In this document: positions 46,131 to 55,737 of the stretch, in pieces
Layout: the number at the start of each line of letters is the position of its first letter
Numbering within the stretch: the first letter of the stretch is position 1
Assembly (NCBI RefSeq): GCF_000212815.1
Contig: NZ_GL890985.1
Span: 401,324-465,323 of the forward strand
Source of the DNA: Streptococcus sanguinis SK49
Lineage (GTDB): Bacteria > Bacillota > Bacilli > Lactobacillales > Streptococcaceae
Reading direction: 5' to 3'
DNA: 64,000 nt
Translations under genes and position numbers: made by a program
Notes under the pieces: generated by a model
The model's input: only the letters and a program-made list of their open reading frames with translations
Told to the model about the DNA's origin: nothing
Databases searched by the model: none

Positions 46131-47614
46131 TGGTACAGGGAACTGCCTCAGATGCTGGGAAGAGCATTATTGCGGCAGGGCTCTGCCGGATTTTTAAGCA
46201 GGATGGCCTAGAAGTGGTGCCTTTTAAGTCGCAGAATATGGCGCTTAATTCCTTTATCACCAAAAAAGGGGATGAAATGGGCCGGGCTCAGGTCGTTCAG
46301 GCTGAGGCAGCTGGCAAAGAGCCGGATGTCCGCATGAATCCAGTCCTGCTCAAACCGACCTCTGACCGCAAGTCCCAGGTCGTCTTTTTAGGTCGGGTAC
46401 TGCGGGATATGGATGCTGTCGAATACCATGAATACAAGCAGCAGCTCCTGCCTAAGATTAAGGAGGTCTATGAGGAGCTGGGCGCTGAGAATGATATGAT
46501 CATTATTGAGGGAGCAGGCAGTCCAGCTGAAATCAATCTCAATGACCGAGACATTGTCAATATGGGCATGGCCAAGCTGGTTGATGCGCCAGTGATTTTA
46601 GTGGCGGATATTGATAAGGGAGGCGTCTTTGCCTCTATCTACGGAACGATTGAGCTCATGCCGCCTGAGGACCGCAAGCGAATCAAGGGTGTTATTATCA
46701 ATAAATTCCGAGGCGATGTGGCCTTGCTACAGTCTGGCATTGATATGATTGAAGAGCTGACTCAGGTGCCGGTTATCGGAGTCGTGCCTTATGCCCAACT
46801 GGATATTGACAGTGAAGACAGTGTGGCCCTGGTACAGAAAAGCCGGCGCTTTGATAGCAGAAAGAGTCTGGATATCGCAGTTGTCAGCCTCAGGCGCCTG
46901 TCTAACTTTACGGATTTTCATAGTCTAGAAATCCAGCCGGATGTTTCTGTCCGCTATGTCCAGCCTGGTGATGCAATCGGTCGGCCGGATCTCTTGATTC
47001 TGCCGGGCAGCAAAAATACCATCGAAGACATGAACTACCTACGCGAGTCTGGTCTTGAAGCCGAGATTCTCGAGTGTCTGGAGCAGGGCGTGCGAATCTT
47101 TGGCATCTGCGGCGGCTATCAGCTGCTGGGACAGAAGATTAGCGACCCGCTGCACCTAGAGTCTGACTTAGAAGAGATTAGCGGGCTGGGTATTTTAGAG
47201 ACCGAGACGGTGCTTCAGCCGGTCAAGAGGACGACTCAGGTCAGAGCTCTGCATGAGGGGCAAGACTTAGAAGGCTACGAGATTCACATGGGCGAAACCC
47301 AGCTAGCGGATAGTCTGGAGCCATTTTCCATCATCAAGGAGCAAAATGGTGAGGCGACCGAGCGTCTGGATGGAGCAGTGGCTTATGGCGGTCAGGTGCA
47401 AGGAACCTACCTTCATGGGGTCTTTGACAATCTAGAATGGACTCGTCAGTACCTGAATGAACTTCGGCTGGCTAAGGGCTTAGAGCCGCTAGAGGACCAG
47501 CTTATCAGTATCAAAGACTTTAAAGACAGAGAGTATGATAAGTTAGCAGACGTCCTGCGCCAGTCTTTGGACATGGAGCAGATCTATCAAATCATCAACA
47601 GAGAAGAAAAATGA
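46115..47614 (+). CDS. cbiP: Adenosylcobyric acid synthase
   Basis: A 499-residue glutamine-dependent amidotransferase that amidates the b, d, e and g side chains. The N-terminal ATP site is QGTASDAGKSIIAAGLCRIF, then PFKSQNMALNSFIT. The glutaminase domain has Cys332 in RIFGICGGYQLLGQ, and YLHGVFDN near the C-terminus. AGGAGG lies nine bases before the ATG inside cbiO. Confidence 0.95.
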   Translation: MVKSLMVQGTASDAGKSIIAAGLCRIFKQDGLEVVPFKSQNMALNSFITKKGDEMGRAQVVQAEAAGKEPDVRMNPVLLKPTSDRKSQVVFLGRVLRDMDAVEYHEYKQQLLPKIKEVYEELGAENDMIIIEGAGSPAEINLNDRDIVNMGMAKLVDAPVILVADIDKGGVFASIYGTIELMPPEDRKRIKGVIINKFRGDVALLQSGIDMIEELTQVPVIGVVPYAQLDIDSEDSVALVQKSRRFDSRKSLDIAVVSLRRLSNFTDFHSLEIQPDVSVRYVQPGDAIGRPDLLILPGSKNTIEDMNYLRESGLEAEILECLEQGVRIFGICGGYQLLGQKISDPLHLESDLEEISGLGILETETVLQPVKRTTQVRALHEGQDLEGYEIHMGETQLADSLEPFSIIKEQNGEATERLDGAVAYGGQVQGTYLHGVFDNLEWTRQYLNELRLAKGLEPLEDQLISIKDFKDREYDKLADVLRQSLDMEQIYQIINREEK

Positions 47615-48186
47615 GAATTTATACGAAATACGGTGACAAGGGCTTTACACGGCTCTACGGTGGGGACCGAGTATCCAAGACCCATATTCGGGTCGAAGCT
47701 TATGGAACGATGGATGAGCTATGCTCTCATCTAGGCTATGTCGTATCTGAGATGCGTGACTATCCCATCTTGGATGACCTACGTCTAGAATGCGAGGAAA
47801 TCCAGCAGCATCTCTTTGACTGCGGCAGCGACTTGGCTACACCGAGGGAATTGCGTCCCTACAAGCAAGAGCCAGCCAATGTCAGCTGGCTGGAGGAGCG
47901 GATGGACGAGTATATGCATATTCCTCCGAAAATCGACCGCTTTATCATTCCGGGCGGCCATCGGATTGCGAGTCTTTTGCATGTGGCCCGCACCATGACC
48001 AGACGCCTGGAGCGGCGCATGGTGGCTGTTATAGAGGCAGATGAAGCGGTCAATGAGATAGGCTTGATCTACATCAACCGCCTGTCAGATTACTTTTTTG
48101 TGCTGGCTCGATTGGTCAATGACCGTCTAGAGGAGCCAGATACAATCTACAAACGCAGCGCGAAAATCTTTCGGGAAAAGAAATAG
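47611..48186 (+). CDS. pduO: ATP:cob(I)alamin adenosyltransferase, PduO type
   Basis: A 191-residue PduO/CobA-type adenosyltransferase that adds the adenosyl group to cob(I)inamide or cobyrinate intermediates. Motifs: YTKYGDKGFTRLYGGDRVSK, VEAYGTMDELCSHLG, and the ATP/corrin region GGHRIASLLHVARTMTRRLE. It is distinct from the CobA/BtuR P-loop type. Start overlaps the cbiP stop. Confidence 0.9.
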   Translation: MRIYTKYGDKGFTRLYGGDRVSKTHIRVEAYGTMDELCSHLGYVVSEMRDYPILDDLRLECEEIQQHLFDCGSDLATPRELRPYKQEPANVSWLEERMDEYMHIPPKIDRFIIPGGHRIASLLHVARTMTRRLERRMVAVIEADEAVNEIGLIYINRLSDYFFVLARLVNDRLEEPDTIYKRSAKIFREKK

Positions 48187-48197
48187 GAGAAGCTAGC

Positions 48198-48629
48198 ATG
48201 TATCCAGTCATGATTAATATCAGAGAGAAGAAAGTCGTGGTAGTGGGAGGCGGCAAGGTCGCTGCGCGGAAGATTAAGACCCTGCTGGCTGAGCAGGCTG
48301 CTGTGACAGTGGTCAGTCCGACTCTGCATGCTGACATTCCGCAGGCGGAGATCCAATGGCTAGCTAGACCCTACCAGACAGGCGATTTGGAAGGCGCGAA
48401 GCTGGTCTTTGCCTGTACAGATCAGGCGGAGGTCAACCGTCAGATTATGGAGGATGCGGCACCTAGCCAGCTGGTAAACAATACGGGCGACAAGACCTTT
48501 TCTGACTTCTACAATGTAGCCATTGCGAGAAAGAAGGACGTATCTGTCATGATCTCGACCAATGGTCTCTCGCCCAGCCGTTCCAAGGAGATTCGTAAGA
48601 AGATAGAAGCAATTTTAGACCAACTTTAA
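48198..48629 (+). CDS. Precorrin-2 dehydrogenase (SirC-like)
   Basis: A 143-residue Rossmann protein that oxidises precorrin-2 to sirohydrochlorin, needed because CbiK loads cobalt into sirohydrochlorin. The NAD site VVVVGGGKVAARKI is at residues 13-26 and STNGLSPSRSKEIRKKIE is at the C-terminus. It is short, with little left of the C-terminal extension seen in Met8p/CysG. As a chelatase is encoded separately, only the dehydrogenase function is needed. Confidence 0.88.
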   Translation: MYPVMINIREKKVVVVGGGKVAARKIKTLLAEQAAVTVVSPTLHADIPQAEIQWLARPYQTGDLEGAKLVFACTDQAEVNRQIMEDAAPSQLVNNTGDKTFSDFYNVAIARKKDVSVMISTNGLSPSRSKEIRKKIEAILDQL

Positions 48630-48644
48630 AAGAAGGAAAGAAGC

Positions 48645-49898
48645 ATGCACCTATTATATGTGGGTTTGACCCATCGGGAAACGCCGCTGCCAATTTTGGA
48701 AAAAGCGCATTTCTCAGATCAGGAGGGGCTCAAAGCTCTAAAGCTCCTGAAAAGAGAAAAAAGTATCTTGGAAAATATCATCCTGTCCACCTGCAATCGG
48801 ACCGAGCTCTATCTGGTGGTGGACCAGCTGCACACTGGCCGCTACTATTCCAAGCATTTTTTGGCGGACTGGTTTCAAATTCCTGTCAAGGAGCTGGAAG
48901 AGTATTTAGTCTTTCGTGAGGGGGATGAGGCCTTGCGGCATCTGCTGCGGGTTTCTATCGGCCTAGAATCCAAAATTGTCGGTGAAAGTCAGGTCTTGGG
49001 CCAGCTCAAGCAGGCTTTCTTGACAGCGCAAGATGCTGGTACGACTGGAATTGTCCTCAATCAGGCTTTCAAGCAGGCGCTGACCTTTGCCAAGCGCATG
49101 CATGATACTTATCGAATCAATGACCGGCCTATTTCTATCGGCCTGACGGCTATCCAAGAATTGGACCGAATGGGGCTGGATTACAGCACTAAAAAGATAG
49201 CTGTTATCGGTTTGGGAGAGATTGGTCAGCTGGTGACCAAGTATGCTCTGCATCGTCCATTCGAATCCGTCATGCTGCTCAACCGGACGGTCAGCAAGGC
49301 CCAAGCATTTCTGACAGAGGACAGGGTATCTGCCCATGGCTGGGATGAGTTGGAGGCAGTGCTGGCGGATGCGGATGTGGTCTTTTCAGCGGTTAAAACG
49401 GAAGAATACATTATCTTTCCCTCTATGCTTAAGGAGGGTGCGATTGTATTTGACCTCTGTCTGCCGCGTTCCTGCCATCCTAGCTCGTCTCTGAAGCTCT
49501 ATAATATCGAAAATCTAACCAATCAACTCGAGCAATATAAGGCAGAGCGGCAGGAGATTGCCGGTCGGATTGCTTTGGAGATTGATGAGGAGCTGGTCAA
49601 GTTTGCTGACTGGCGTCAGCAATTGGGCATTATTCCTCTGATTCAGGAAATCAGGGATAAGGCTTTGGAAGCTCAAGCTTCGGCCATGGAAAGTCTTAAT
49701 CGCAAGATTCCAGATTTGACCGAGCGGGAGCAGAAGCAGATCTCCAAGCACATGAAGAGTATCATCAACCAAGTCTTGAAGGAGCCAATCTTGCAGCTCA
49801 AAGAGCTGTCAGTAGGAGAGCATTCAGACTATGACATTGCCTTGATTGCCAAGATATTTGGCTTGCACAGAGAAAGGGGAAAAGATGAAGGTCATTAA
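48645..49898 (+). CDS. hemA: Glutamyl-tRNA reductase
   Basis: A 417-residue enzyme that reduces glutamyl-tRNA to glutamate-1-semialdehyde, the first step of tetrapyrrole synthesis (C5 pathway). MHLLYVGLTHRETPLPILEK at the N-terminus, catalytic Cys50 in LSTCNRTELYL, and a Rossmann segment IAVIGLGEIGQLVTKYAL near residue 185. Streptococci generally do not make haem, so this set probably serves B12 only. It overlaps hemC by 14 bases. Confidence 0.95.
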   Translation: MHLLYVGLTHRETPLPILEKAHFSDQEGLKALKLLKREKSILENIILSTCNRTELYLVVDQLHTGRYYSKHFLADWFQIPVKELEEYLVFREGDEALRHLLRVSIGLESKIVGESQVLGQLKQAFLTAQDAGTTGIVLNQAFKQALTFAKRMHDTYRINDRPISIGLTAIQELDRMGLDYSTKKIAVIGLGEIGQLVTKYALHRPFESVMLLNRTVSKAQAFLTEDRVSAHGWDELEAVLADADVVFSAVKTEEYIIFPSMLKEGAIVFDLCLPRSCHPSSSLKLYNIENLTNQLEQYKAERQEIAGRIALEIDEELVKFADWRQQLGIIPLIQEIRDKALEAQASAMESLNRKIPDLTEREQKQISKHMKSIINQVLKEPILQLKELSVGEHSDYDIALIAKIFGLHRERGKDEGH

Positions 49899-50805
49899 GG
49901 TAGGAACCCGCAAGAGTAAGCTGGCCATAACCCAGACCCAACAGTTAGTGGACCAACTCAAGGAGCTCCATCCAGAGCGGGACTTTGTCCTCGTTCCCTA
50001 TACCACAAAAGGAGATCGCCTGACCCACGTCAGCCTCCAGGAAATTGGCGGCAAGGGAGTCTTTGTCAAGGAAATTGAGCGGGCTCTCTTGGCTGGTGAG
50101 ATTGATATGGCCGTTCACAGTCTCAAGGACATGCCGGCTAAGCTAGCTGAGGGCTGTGCGCTCGGTGCGATTAGTCGGCGAGAAGATGTTCGGGACTGCT
50201 TGATTTTCCGTCAAGCTGGCCAGACGCTGGCGGACCTGCCTAAGGGCGCTCTTATAGGAACCAGCAGCATTCGCCGACAGGTTCAGCTGCAGGCTCAGAG
50301 ACCGGATTTGGCTTTTAAACCACTTCGAGGCAACATTGATACACGCATCAAGAAGCTGGAAGAAGGCGAGTACGACGCGATTGTCTTGGCTATGGCCGGA
50401 CTTAAACGCTTGGGCTGGCTGGACCAAAGCCGTCTTCACATTCAGCCTTTAGAGACCAGTCTTTGTCTGCCGGCTATTTCTCAGGGAGCTTTGGCAGTGG
50501 AATGCCGGGAAGAGGATGAGGAGTTGCGGAGTCTGTTAGCGGCTGTTCAGGATGAGAAGACAGCAGCTGAAGTGGCAGTTGAACGGGCAGTTTTGGCTCA
50601 GATGAATGCAGACTGCACCTTCCCTATCGCTGCTTTTGCCCAGAAAAACGGTCAGGACTATCAGCTAGAGGCCATGCTGGCCAAGGAGGACGGCCAATGT
50701 GTGTTTGTCAGCCTTCAAGGGCAGGATGGTCAGGAATTGGCAGAGCAGGCTGTGCGCCAGTTAGCCGATAAGGGAGCAGTAGGAATGCCATGGTTAAAAA
50801 AATAA
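49885..50805 (+). CDS. hemC: Hydroxymethylbilane synthase
   Basis: A 306-residue porphobilinogen deaminase. VGTRKSKLAITQTQQL at the N-terminus, HSLKDMPAKLAEG and GTSSIRRQVQLQA, and Cys244 in MNADCTFPIAAF as the dipyrromethane attachment site. I start it at 49885, with AAAGGGGAAA upstream, instead of a longer frame that lies in hemA. The 3' end overlaps hemD. Confidence 0.95.
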   Translation: MKVIKVGTRKSKLAITQTQQLVDQLKELHPERDFVLVPYTTKGDRLTHVSLQEIGGKGVFVKEIERALLAGEIDMAVHSLKDMPAKLAEGCALGAISRREDVRDCLIFRQAGQTLADLPKGALIGTSSIRRQVQLQAQRPDLAFKPLRGNIDTRIKKLEEGEYDAIVLAMAGLKRLGWLDQSRLHIQPLETSLCLPAISQGALAVECREEDEELRSLLAAVQDEKTAAEVAVERAVLAQMNADCTFPIAAFAQKNGQDYQLEAMLAKEDGQCVFVSLQGQDGQELAEQAVRQLADKGAVGMPWLKK

Positions 50806-51515
50806 TCTTTACCAGAGAGCAGGCGCCGAACTCTGCCTGGCTAGAAGAAATCAGACGAGCTGGGTTTGAGACGCATCATGTTCCTCTCATTCGTTGTCAG
50901 TCCCTGCCCTTGCCAGAAGATGTCCAAGCAGCACTGCCAGAAGCTGACTGGGCCTTTTTTACCAGTGCTGTCGCAGTAGAGGCTTTCAGTCCCTATCTGA
51001 AAGCGGACTACCAGATTGCGACCATTGGGCCGCAGACCAGTCAGGCGCTGGATAAGCTAGGCCGAGCCTGTGATTTTCAGGCCAGCAGCCACTATGGTCT
51101 TGATTTTATTCAGGAGTGGCTGGATTTGGCTCTGCCGACGCAGAAGATCTTGTTGCCCCAGAGCAGCTTGTCCAATCCCAGTCTGGCTGAGAAATTAAAA
51201 GAAGCAGGCCATGAGGTCTGGGCTTGGCCTATGTACGAAACGACCTCAAATCCTGCTGGTCAGGACCAGCTCGAGACCTATCTGTCCCAGGAGGATGTGA
51301 TTTGGACCTTTGCCAGTCCGTCGGCTTGGCAGAGTTTTTGTGCTATTAAGCCCCATCTAGCGTCCAGCCATCAGATTGCAGTGATTGGCCAGACCACGGC
51401 TCAGGCGGTTAAGGAGTCCGGCTATGGGGTAGACTACCAGCCCCAGAGTCCTTCTGTTGAGGAAATGGTCAAGGAAATAATCAAGAAAGAAGAGAAGAAG
51501 CATGGAATTTTATAG
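50790..51515 (+). CDS. hemD: Uroporphyrinogen-III synthase
   Basis: A 241-residue stand-alone HemD that inverts ring D and closes the macrocycle. [20 protein letters not shown] at the N-terminus, [14 protein letters not shown], and in the second lobe [14 protein letters not shown] with [16 protein letters not shown]. The family is poorly conserved, but these features and position between hemC and hemB are convincing. It coexists with the HemD-like domain fused to CobA at 40425-41864. Confidence 0.9.
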   Translation: MVKKIIFTREQAPNSAWLEEIRRAGFETHHVPLIRCQSLPLPEDVQAALPEADWAFFTSAVAVEAFSPYLKADYQIATIGPQTSQALDKLGRACDFQASSHYGLDFIQEWLDLALPTQKILLPQSSLSNPSLAEKLKEAGHEVWAWPMYETTSNPAGQDQLETYLSQEDVIWTFASPSAWQSFCAIKPHLASSHQIAVIGQTTAQAVKESGYGVDYQPQSPSVEEMVKEIIKKEEKKHGIL

Positions 51516-52473
51516 ACATCGCAGACTGAGAAGAAGCAGCGGTTTGCGGCAGCTGGTTCGAGAAACCAAACTGTCTGTGGATGATTTTATCCAACCCTTG
51601 TTTGTCAAGGAAGGCTTGACTGAAAAGAAAGAAGTTGCCTCCATGCCGGGAGTTTATCAGTTCTCCCTCGAGGATTTGCTGCCAGAAGTTCAGGAATGTG
51701 TGGACTTGGGCATTCGAGCTTTTATCGTCTTTGGCATTCCGTCAGGAAAGGACGAAATAGGCAGTCAGGCTTCAGCTGAAAATGGCATTGTCCAAGAAGC
51801 TATCCGTCTAATCAAGAAGCATTTTCCTGAGACGGTCGTCATTGCAGACACCTGTCTCTGTGAGTTTACCAGTCACGGACATTGCGGTATTTTGCGAGGG
51901 GAGGAAGTGGACAATGATCTGTCTCTGACTAGACTGACAGAAGTCGCTGTCAGCCAAGCCAGGGCTGGAGCAGATGTCATTGCGCCTTCCAATGCCATGG
52001 ACGGTTTTGTGGCGGCTATCCGTCAGGGACTTGATGTGGCGGGCTTTGAAGACATTCCGATCATGTCCTATGCGATTAAGTTTGCCTCTAGCTTTTATGG
52101 ACCTTTCCGAGATGCAGGTGAGAGTGCTCCGGCCTTTGGCGATCGCAAGACCTATCAGATGAATCCAGCCAATCGCTTGGAGGCTTTGAGAGAAGCCAAG
52201 AGCGATGAGGAGCAAGGAGCAGACTTTCTCATGGTTAAGCCGGCTCTGGCCTTTCTGGATATCCTCAGAGAGCTGCGCCAGGAAACCCGGCTGCCTCTGG
52301 TGACCTATAATGTCAGTGGAGAATACGCCATGGTCAAGGCAGCAGCTCAGCAGGGGTGGATCAATGAAAAAGCCATTGTCATGGAAACTTTGACCAGTAT
52401 GAAGCGGGCTGGTGCAGACTTGATTATCACTTATTTTGCCAAGGATGCGGCTGGCTATCTGAAAGAAGGATAG
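51502..52473 (+). CDS. hemB: Delta-aminolevulinic acid dehydratase (porphobilinogen synthase)
   Basis: A 323-residue enzyme condensing two 5-aminolevulinate to porphobilinogen. The three zinc-ligand cysteines 118, 120 and 128 are seen in [14 protein letters not shown], marking the Zn-dependent class. The Schiff-base lysines lie in [17 protein letters not shown] and LMVKPALAF. It overlaps hemD by 14 bases; hemL follows after a 43-base gap. Confidence 0.96.
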   Translation: MEFYRHRRLRRSSGLRQLVRETKLSVDDFIQPLFVKEGLTEKKEVASMPGVYQFSLEDLLPEVQECVDLGIRAFIVFGIPSGKDEIGSQASAENGIVQEAIRLIKKHFPETVVIADTCLCEFTSHGHCGILRGEEVDNDLSLTRLTEVAVSQARAGADVIAPSNAMDGFVAAIRQGLDVAGFEDIPIMSYAIKFASSFYGPFRDAGESAPAFGDRKTYQMNPANRLEALREAKSDEEQGADFLMVKPALAFLDILRELRQETRLPLVTYNVSGEYAMVKAAAQQGWINEKAIVMETLTSMKRAGADLIITYFAKDAAGYLKEG

Positions 52474-52516
52474 AGACTGCGGAAAATCAGCAGTTTTCTA
52501 GATAAGGAGGACGAAC

Positions 52517-53815
52517 TTGAAGAGAGAACATTCCAACCAATATTTCACAGAGGCTCAAAAGCTCTTTCCAGGCGGGGTCAACAGTCCTGTCAGGGCTTTT
52601 AAGGCTGTGGGCGGCCATCCGCTTTTTATTGAAAAAGCCAGCGGAGCCTATCTGCATGATGTCGATGGCAACCGCTATATTGACTACGTCCTGTCTTGGG
52701 GGCCTATGATTTTGGGACATGCTCCTAAGGATGTGTTGCCAGCAGTTGAGGAAGCTATTTGGGAGGGGACCAGTTTTGGTGCTCCGAGCCCCAGAGAGAT
52801 TGCCCTCGGCCAGCTGGTGCAGGAGCGTCTGCCTTTCATGGAAAGAATGCGGATGGTCAATTCGGGAACGGAAGCGACCATGAGCGCCATTCGGGTAGCG
52901 CGTGGAGTGACCAAGCGTTCTAAAATTGTCAAATTTATCGGCTGCTATCACGGCCACAGCGATTCCTTTTTGGTTCAGGCTGGTTCAGGCTTGGCCAGCT
53001 TTGGGATTGCTGATTCTGCCGGAGTCATTGCTCAGGTAGCTGGGGAAACTCTGGCCTTGCCTTACAATGACACAGATGCTCTCAAGACTTGCTTTGAAAA
53101 GCATGGAGATGACATCGCCTGTGTCATTTTAGAAGCAGTTGCTGGCAATATGGGTTTGATTCCAGCGGATGCGGACTTTATCAGTACTATTCGCTCCCTC
53201 ACTCAGGAATACGGCTCTCTCTTTATCGTGGACGAGGTCATGAGTGGTTTCCGAGCTCATTATCAGGGGGCAGTTGGCCTCTATCAGACAGAGCCAGATC
53301 TGGTCTGCTTGGGCAAGGTTATTGGTGGCGGCTTCCCAGTCGCAGCCTTTGGCGGTAAGGCCCTCTATATGGATCAGGTAGCGCCTCTAGGCAGCATCTA
53401 CCAGGCTGGTACCCTATCAGGCAATCCAGTTGCCATGACGGCCGGTTATGAAACCCTGAAACAGCTAACACCTGAACTCTTTGCTGAGATTGAAGAGAAA
53501 ACAAGCTACCTCTGTGATGGCTTGCGAAATCTAGCAGACAAGTACAGTATTGATCTGCAAGTCGTATCAAAAGGTACCATGTTTGGCTTCTTCTTCAGTC
53601 AGAAGCCAGTCCGCAATTTTGAGGATTCTAAGGCGGCTGACCATGCTCAGTTTGCACGACTGCATGGACTCTTGCTGGAAGAGGGCATTTATCTGGCGCC
53701 ATCTCAGTATGAAACCAACTTTATGTCCAGTGCCCATACTAGAGAGGATCTAGACCAGACTTTGGCAGCCTTTGAGCGGGCATTTCAAGCAATGAAAGAA
53801 GAAGCAAATGGCTAA
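52517..53815 (+). CDS. hemL: Glutamate-1-semialdehyde 2,1-aminomutase
   Basis: A 432-residue PLP enzyme making 5-aminolevulinate. Start is TTG at 52517 with AAGGAGG six bases upstream, which I judge better than any internal ATG. Blocks: [38 protein letters not shown], and the PLP lysine Lys267 in [17 protein letters not shown]. It overlaps cobU by 8 bases. Confidence 0.95.
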   Translation: MKREHSNQYFTEAQKLFPGGVNSPVRAFKAVGGHPLFIEKASGAYLHDVDGNRYIDYVLSWGPMILGHAPKDVLPAVEEAIWEGTSFGAPSPREIALGQLVQERLPFMERMRMVNSGTEATMSAIRVARGVTKRSKIVKFIGCYHGHSDSFLVQAGSGLASFGIADSAGVIAQVAGETLALPYNDTDALKTCFEKHGDDIACVILEAVAGNMGLIPADADFISTIRSLTQEYGSLFIVDEVMSGFRAHYQGAVGLYQTEPDLVCLGKVIGGGFPVAAFGGKALYMDQVAPLGSIYQAGTLSGNPVAMTAGYETLKQLTPELFAEIEEKTSYLCDGLRNLADKYSIDLQVVSKGTMFGFFFSQKPVRNFEDSKAADHAQFARLHGLLLEEGIYLAPSQYETNFMSSAHTREDLDQTLAAFERAFQAMKEEANG

Positions 53816-54392
53816 GATTGTGTTAGTGACAGGCGGTGCCAGAAGCGGTAAGTCGGCATTTGCGGAGGAGCAGTTGGCGGATCGAGAGCGAGTTTGCTAT
53901 ATTGCGACCGGCCTACCCCGAGGAGAAGATCCAGAATGGCAGGAGCGGATTCGGCTGCACCAAGAACGCCGGCCGACTTCCTGGACGACTCAAGAGCAGT
54001 ATGCAGGGCTGGCCGACTGGCTGCGAGAGCAGTCGCATCCAGTTTATCTGCTGGATTGTGCCACGCTTCTGACCAGCAATCGCCTCTTTGATTTGATTGC
54101 TCAGCATTTTCCAGACAAGCTGGAGCTGACAGAGGAGCACTTTCTCAGTCGGCAGGAGCAGTCTTTCCTACTGCAGCTCTTGGAAGAAGAATGGCAAGAG
54201 CTTCTATCTATAATCCGTCAGATAGATTCTGAGTGCTGGATTGTAACGGACGAGGTTGGCCTGGGCATTATCCCAGAGACCAGACTAGGACGCTTTTTCC
54301 GTGATGTGCAGGGAAAGATCAACCAACTGATTGCAAAGGAGGCGAGTGAGGCTTATCTAGTCATCTGCGGCCTCGCTCAGCAGTTGAAATGA
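53808..54392 (+). CDS. cobU: Adenosylcobinamide kinase/guanylyltransferase
   Basis: A 194-residue bifunctional enzyme. P-loop [18 protein letters not shown] at residues 6-23, then the guanylylation region [15 protein letters not shown] with its His, and [19 protein letters not shown]. It converts adenosylcobinamide to GDP-cobinamide for CobS. Overlapping start and stop codons on both sides indicate tight coupling. Confidence 0.94.
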   Translation: MAKIVLVTGGARSGKSAFAEEQLADRERVCYIATGLPRGEDPEWQERIRLHQERRPTSWTTQEQYAGLADWLREQSHPVYLLDCATLLTSNRLFDLIAQHFPDKLELTEEHFLSRQEQSFLLQLLEEEWQELLSIIRQIDSECWIVTDEVGLGIIPETRLGRFFRDVQGKINQLIAKEASEAYLVICGLAQQLK

Positions 54393-55117
54393 TAAAGGCA
54401 TTGATTATCTATACTCAATTTTTTAGCCGGATTGTGATTCCAAAGGCAGTGGATATTTCCTATCTGCGACGGGGACTTCCTTTTCTAACCCTCTTTGGTC
54501 TCTTGCTGGGTTTGATTTCAGGAGGATTTTATTTCCTGATGAGTCTAGTTCTGCCTGGAATGGTTGCTTGGGTTCTGACCCTTGCTTTCGATGTTCTGCT
54601 GACGGGCGGTTTTCACTTAGACGCTTTAGCGGATACGGCAGACGGTCTCTTCTCCTCTCGTAAGAAGGAGCGGATGCTGGAAATTATGAAGGACAGTCGC
54701 ATTGGCAGCAATGGCGTTCTGGCACTCATTCTCTACTATGCTCTGATGCTGGTTCTCTACCCTTATCTGCCAGAGCCTCGCTGGTTTATCGTGGCTAGTC
54801 TGTCCATGATTGGCAAGGCCGGTCTGAGCCTACAGCTCTATCGGATGACCTATGCCAGAGAAGGCGGTGGATCAGGGAATTTCTTCAGTGGCAGCAAGAC
54901 TAGTCATATTCTGCTTGCCCAGTTTTTGCCTGTGCTCCTGTCTCTGTTGTTTTTCAGCTGGAGAGGTCTCTTGGCTTACGGCTTGGTATTTCTGGGAGCA
55001 ATCGGCTATCGCCGGTTCGTTTATAATAAAATTGACGGCCACACAGGCGATACGCTAGGAGCCTATGTCGAAATTGCCCAGCTCCTCTATCTCTTAGGAT
55101 TGGTGGTGCTAGGATGA
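54389..55117 (+). CDS. cobS: Adenosylcobinamide-GDP ribazoletransferase
   Basis: A 242-residue membrane enzyme joining GDP-cobinamide to alpha-ribazole. N-terminal FFSRIVIPKAV, conserved GGFHLDALADTADGLFSS with metal-binding Asp residues, and SRIGSNGVLAL, with about six hydrophobic helices. Needs alpha-ribazole phosphate, normally from CobT, whose gene is not seen here. Confidence 0.93.
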   Translation: MIKALIIYTQFFSRIVIPKAVDISYLRRGLPFLTLFGLLLGLISGGFYFLMSLVLPGMVAWVLTLAFDVLLTGGFHLDALADTADGLFSSRKKERMLEIMKDSRIGSNGVLALILYYALMLVLYPYLPEPRWFIVASLSMIGKAGLSLQLYRMTYAREGGGSGNFFSGSKTSHILLAQFLPVLLSLLFFSWRGLLAYGLVFLGAIGYRRFVYNKIDGHTGDTLGAYVEIAQLLYLLGLVVLG

Positions 55118-55686
55118 AAAGATGGTATCTAATGCGGCACGGTCAGACAGACTACAACCGCAGGCGCTGTTTCTATGGCAGCCATGATGTCTCTATCAAC
55201 GGACAGGGCCAAGAGGATGCTAGGCAGCTGGCGCTTCTGATGCAGGAGCACCCAGTTGATGTGATTTACACCAGCTGTCTCAAGCGGACACAGGAAACAG
55301 CCCAGCTGGCTTTTCCAGAAAGGAAAGTCCAGCCCATAGCCGACTTTGACGAGCGGGGCTTTGGGCAATGGGAAGGCTTGACAGCTGATGAGATTGAAGC
55401 GGCTTTTCCAGAAGTCTGGCAGGCTTGGCTGGAAGCACCCTTTGAGGTCACGCCTCCTGAGGCAGAAGTTTTCTCAGCTTTTCAGACCAGAGTCTGGACA
55501 GCAACAGACCGCCTGCTAGATAGTGCTGAGGAATCAATGGCTCTAGTAGCTCATTTGGGAGTCCTTCGCTTAATTTACCAGCATTTGGTTGACCGAGAGG
55601 CTGTTTTTTGGAACATTGATGTCCCCCAAGGACGAGTGCTGCTCTTGGAAGAGCGGGACCAGACTTGGCAGGCGACCTTACTCTAA
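55114..55686 (+). CDS. cobC: Alpha-ribazole phosphatase, histidine phosphatase family
   Basis: A 190-residue phosphoglycerate-mutase-like phosphatase. Catalytic LMRHGQTDYNRR at residues 6-17, GFGQWEGLTADEI and the second His in VAHLGVLRLI. Assigned to CobC because of the coupling to cobS. It is the last gene of the continuous B12 run; no clear terminator follows. Confidence 0.86.
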   Translation: MKRWYLMRHGQTDYNRRRCFYGSHDVSINGQGQEDARQLALLMQEHPVDVIYTSCLKRTQETAQLAFPERKVQPIADFDERGFGQWEGLTADEIEAAFPEVWQAWLEAPFEVTPPEAEVFSAFQTRVWTATDRLLDSAEESMALVAHLGVLRLIYQHLVDREAVFWNIDVPQGRVLLLEERDQTWQATLL

Positions 55687-55737
55687 GGCTTTATTATTAA
55701 AAAACAACATGATTTATCTTGGGAAAGAGGTGACTAG

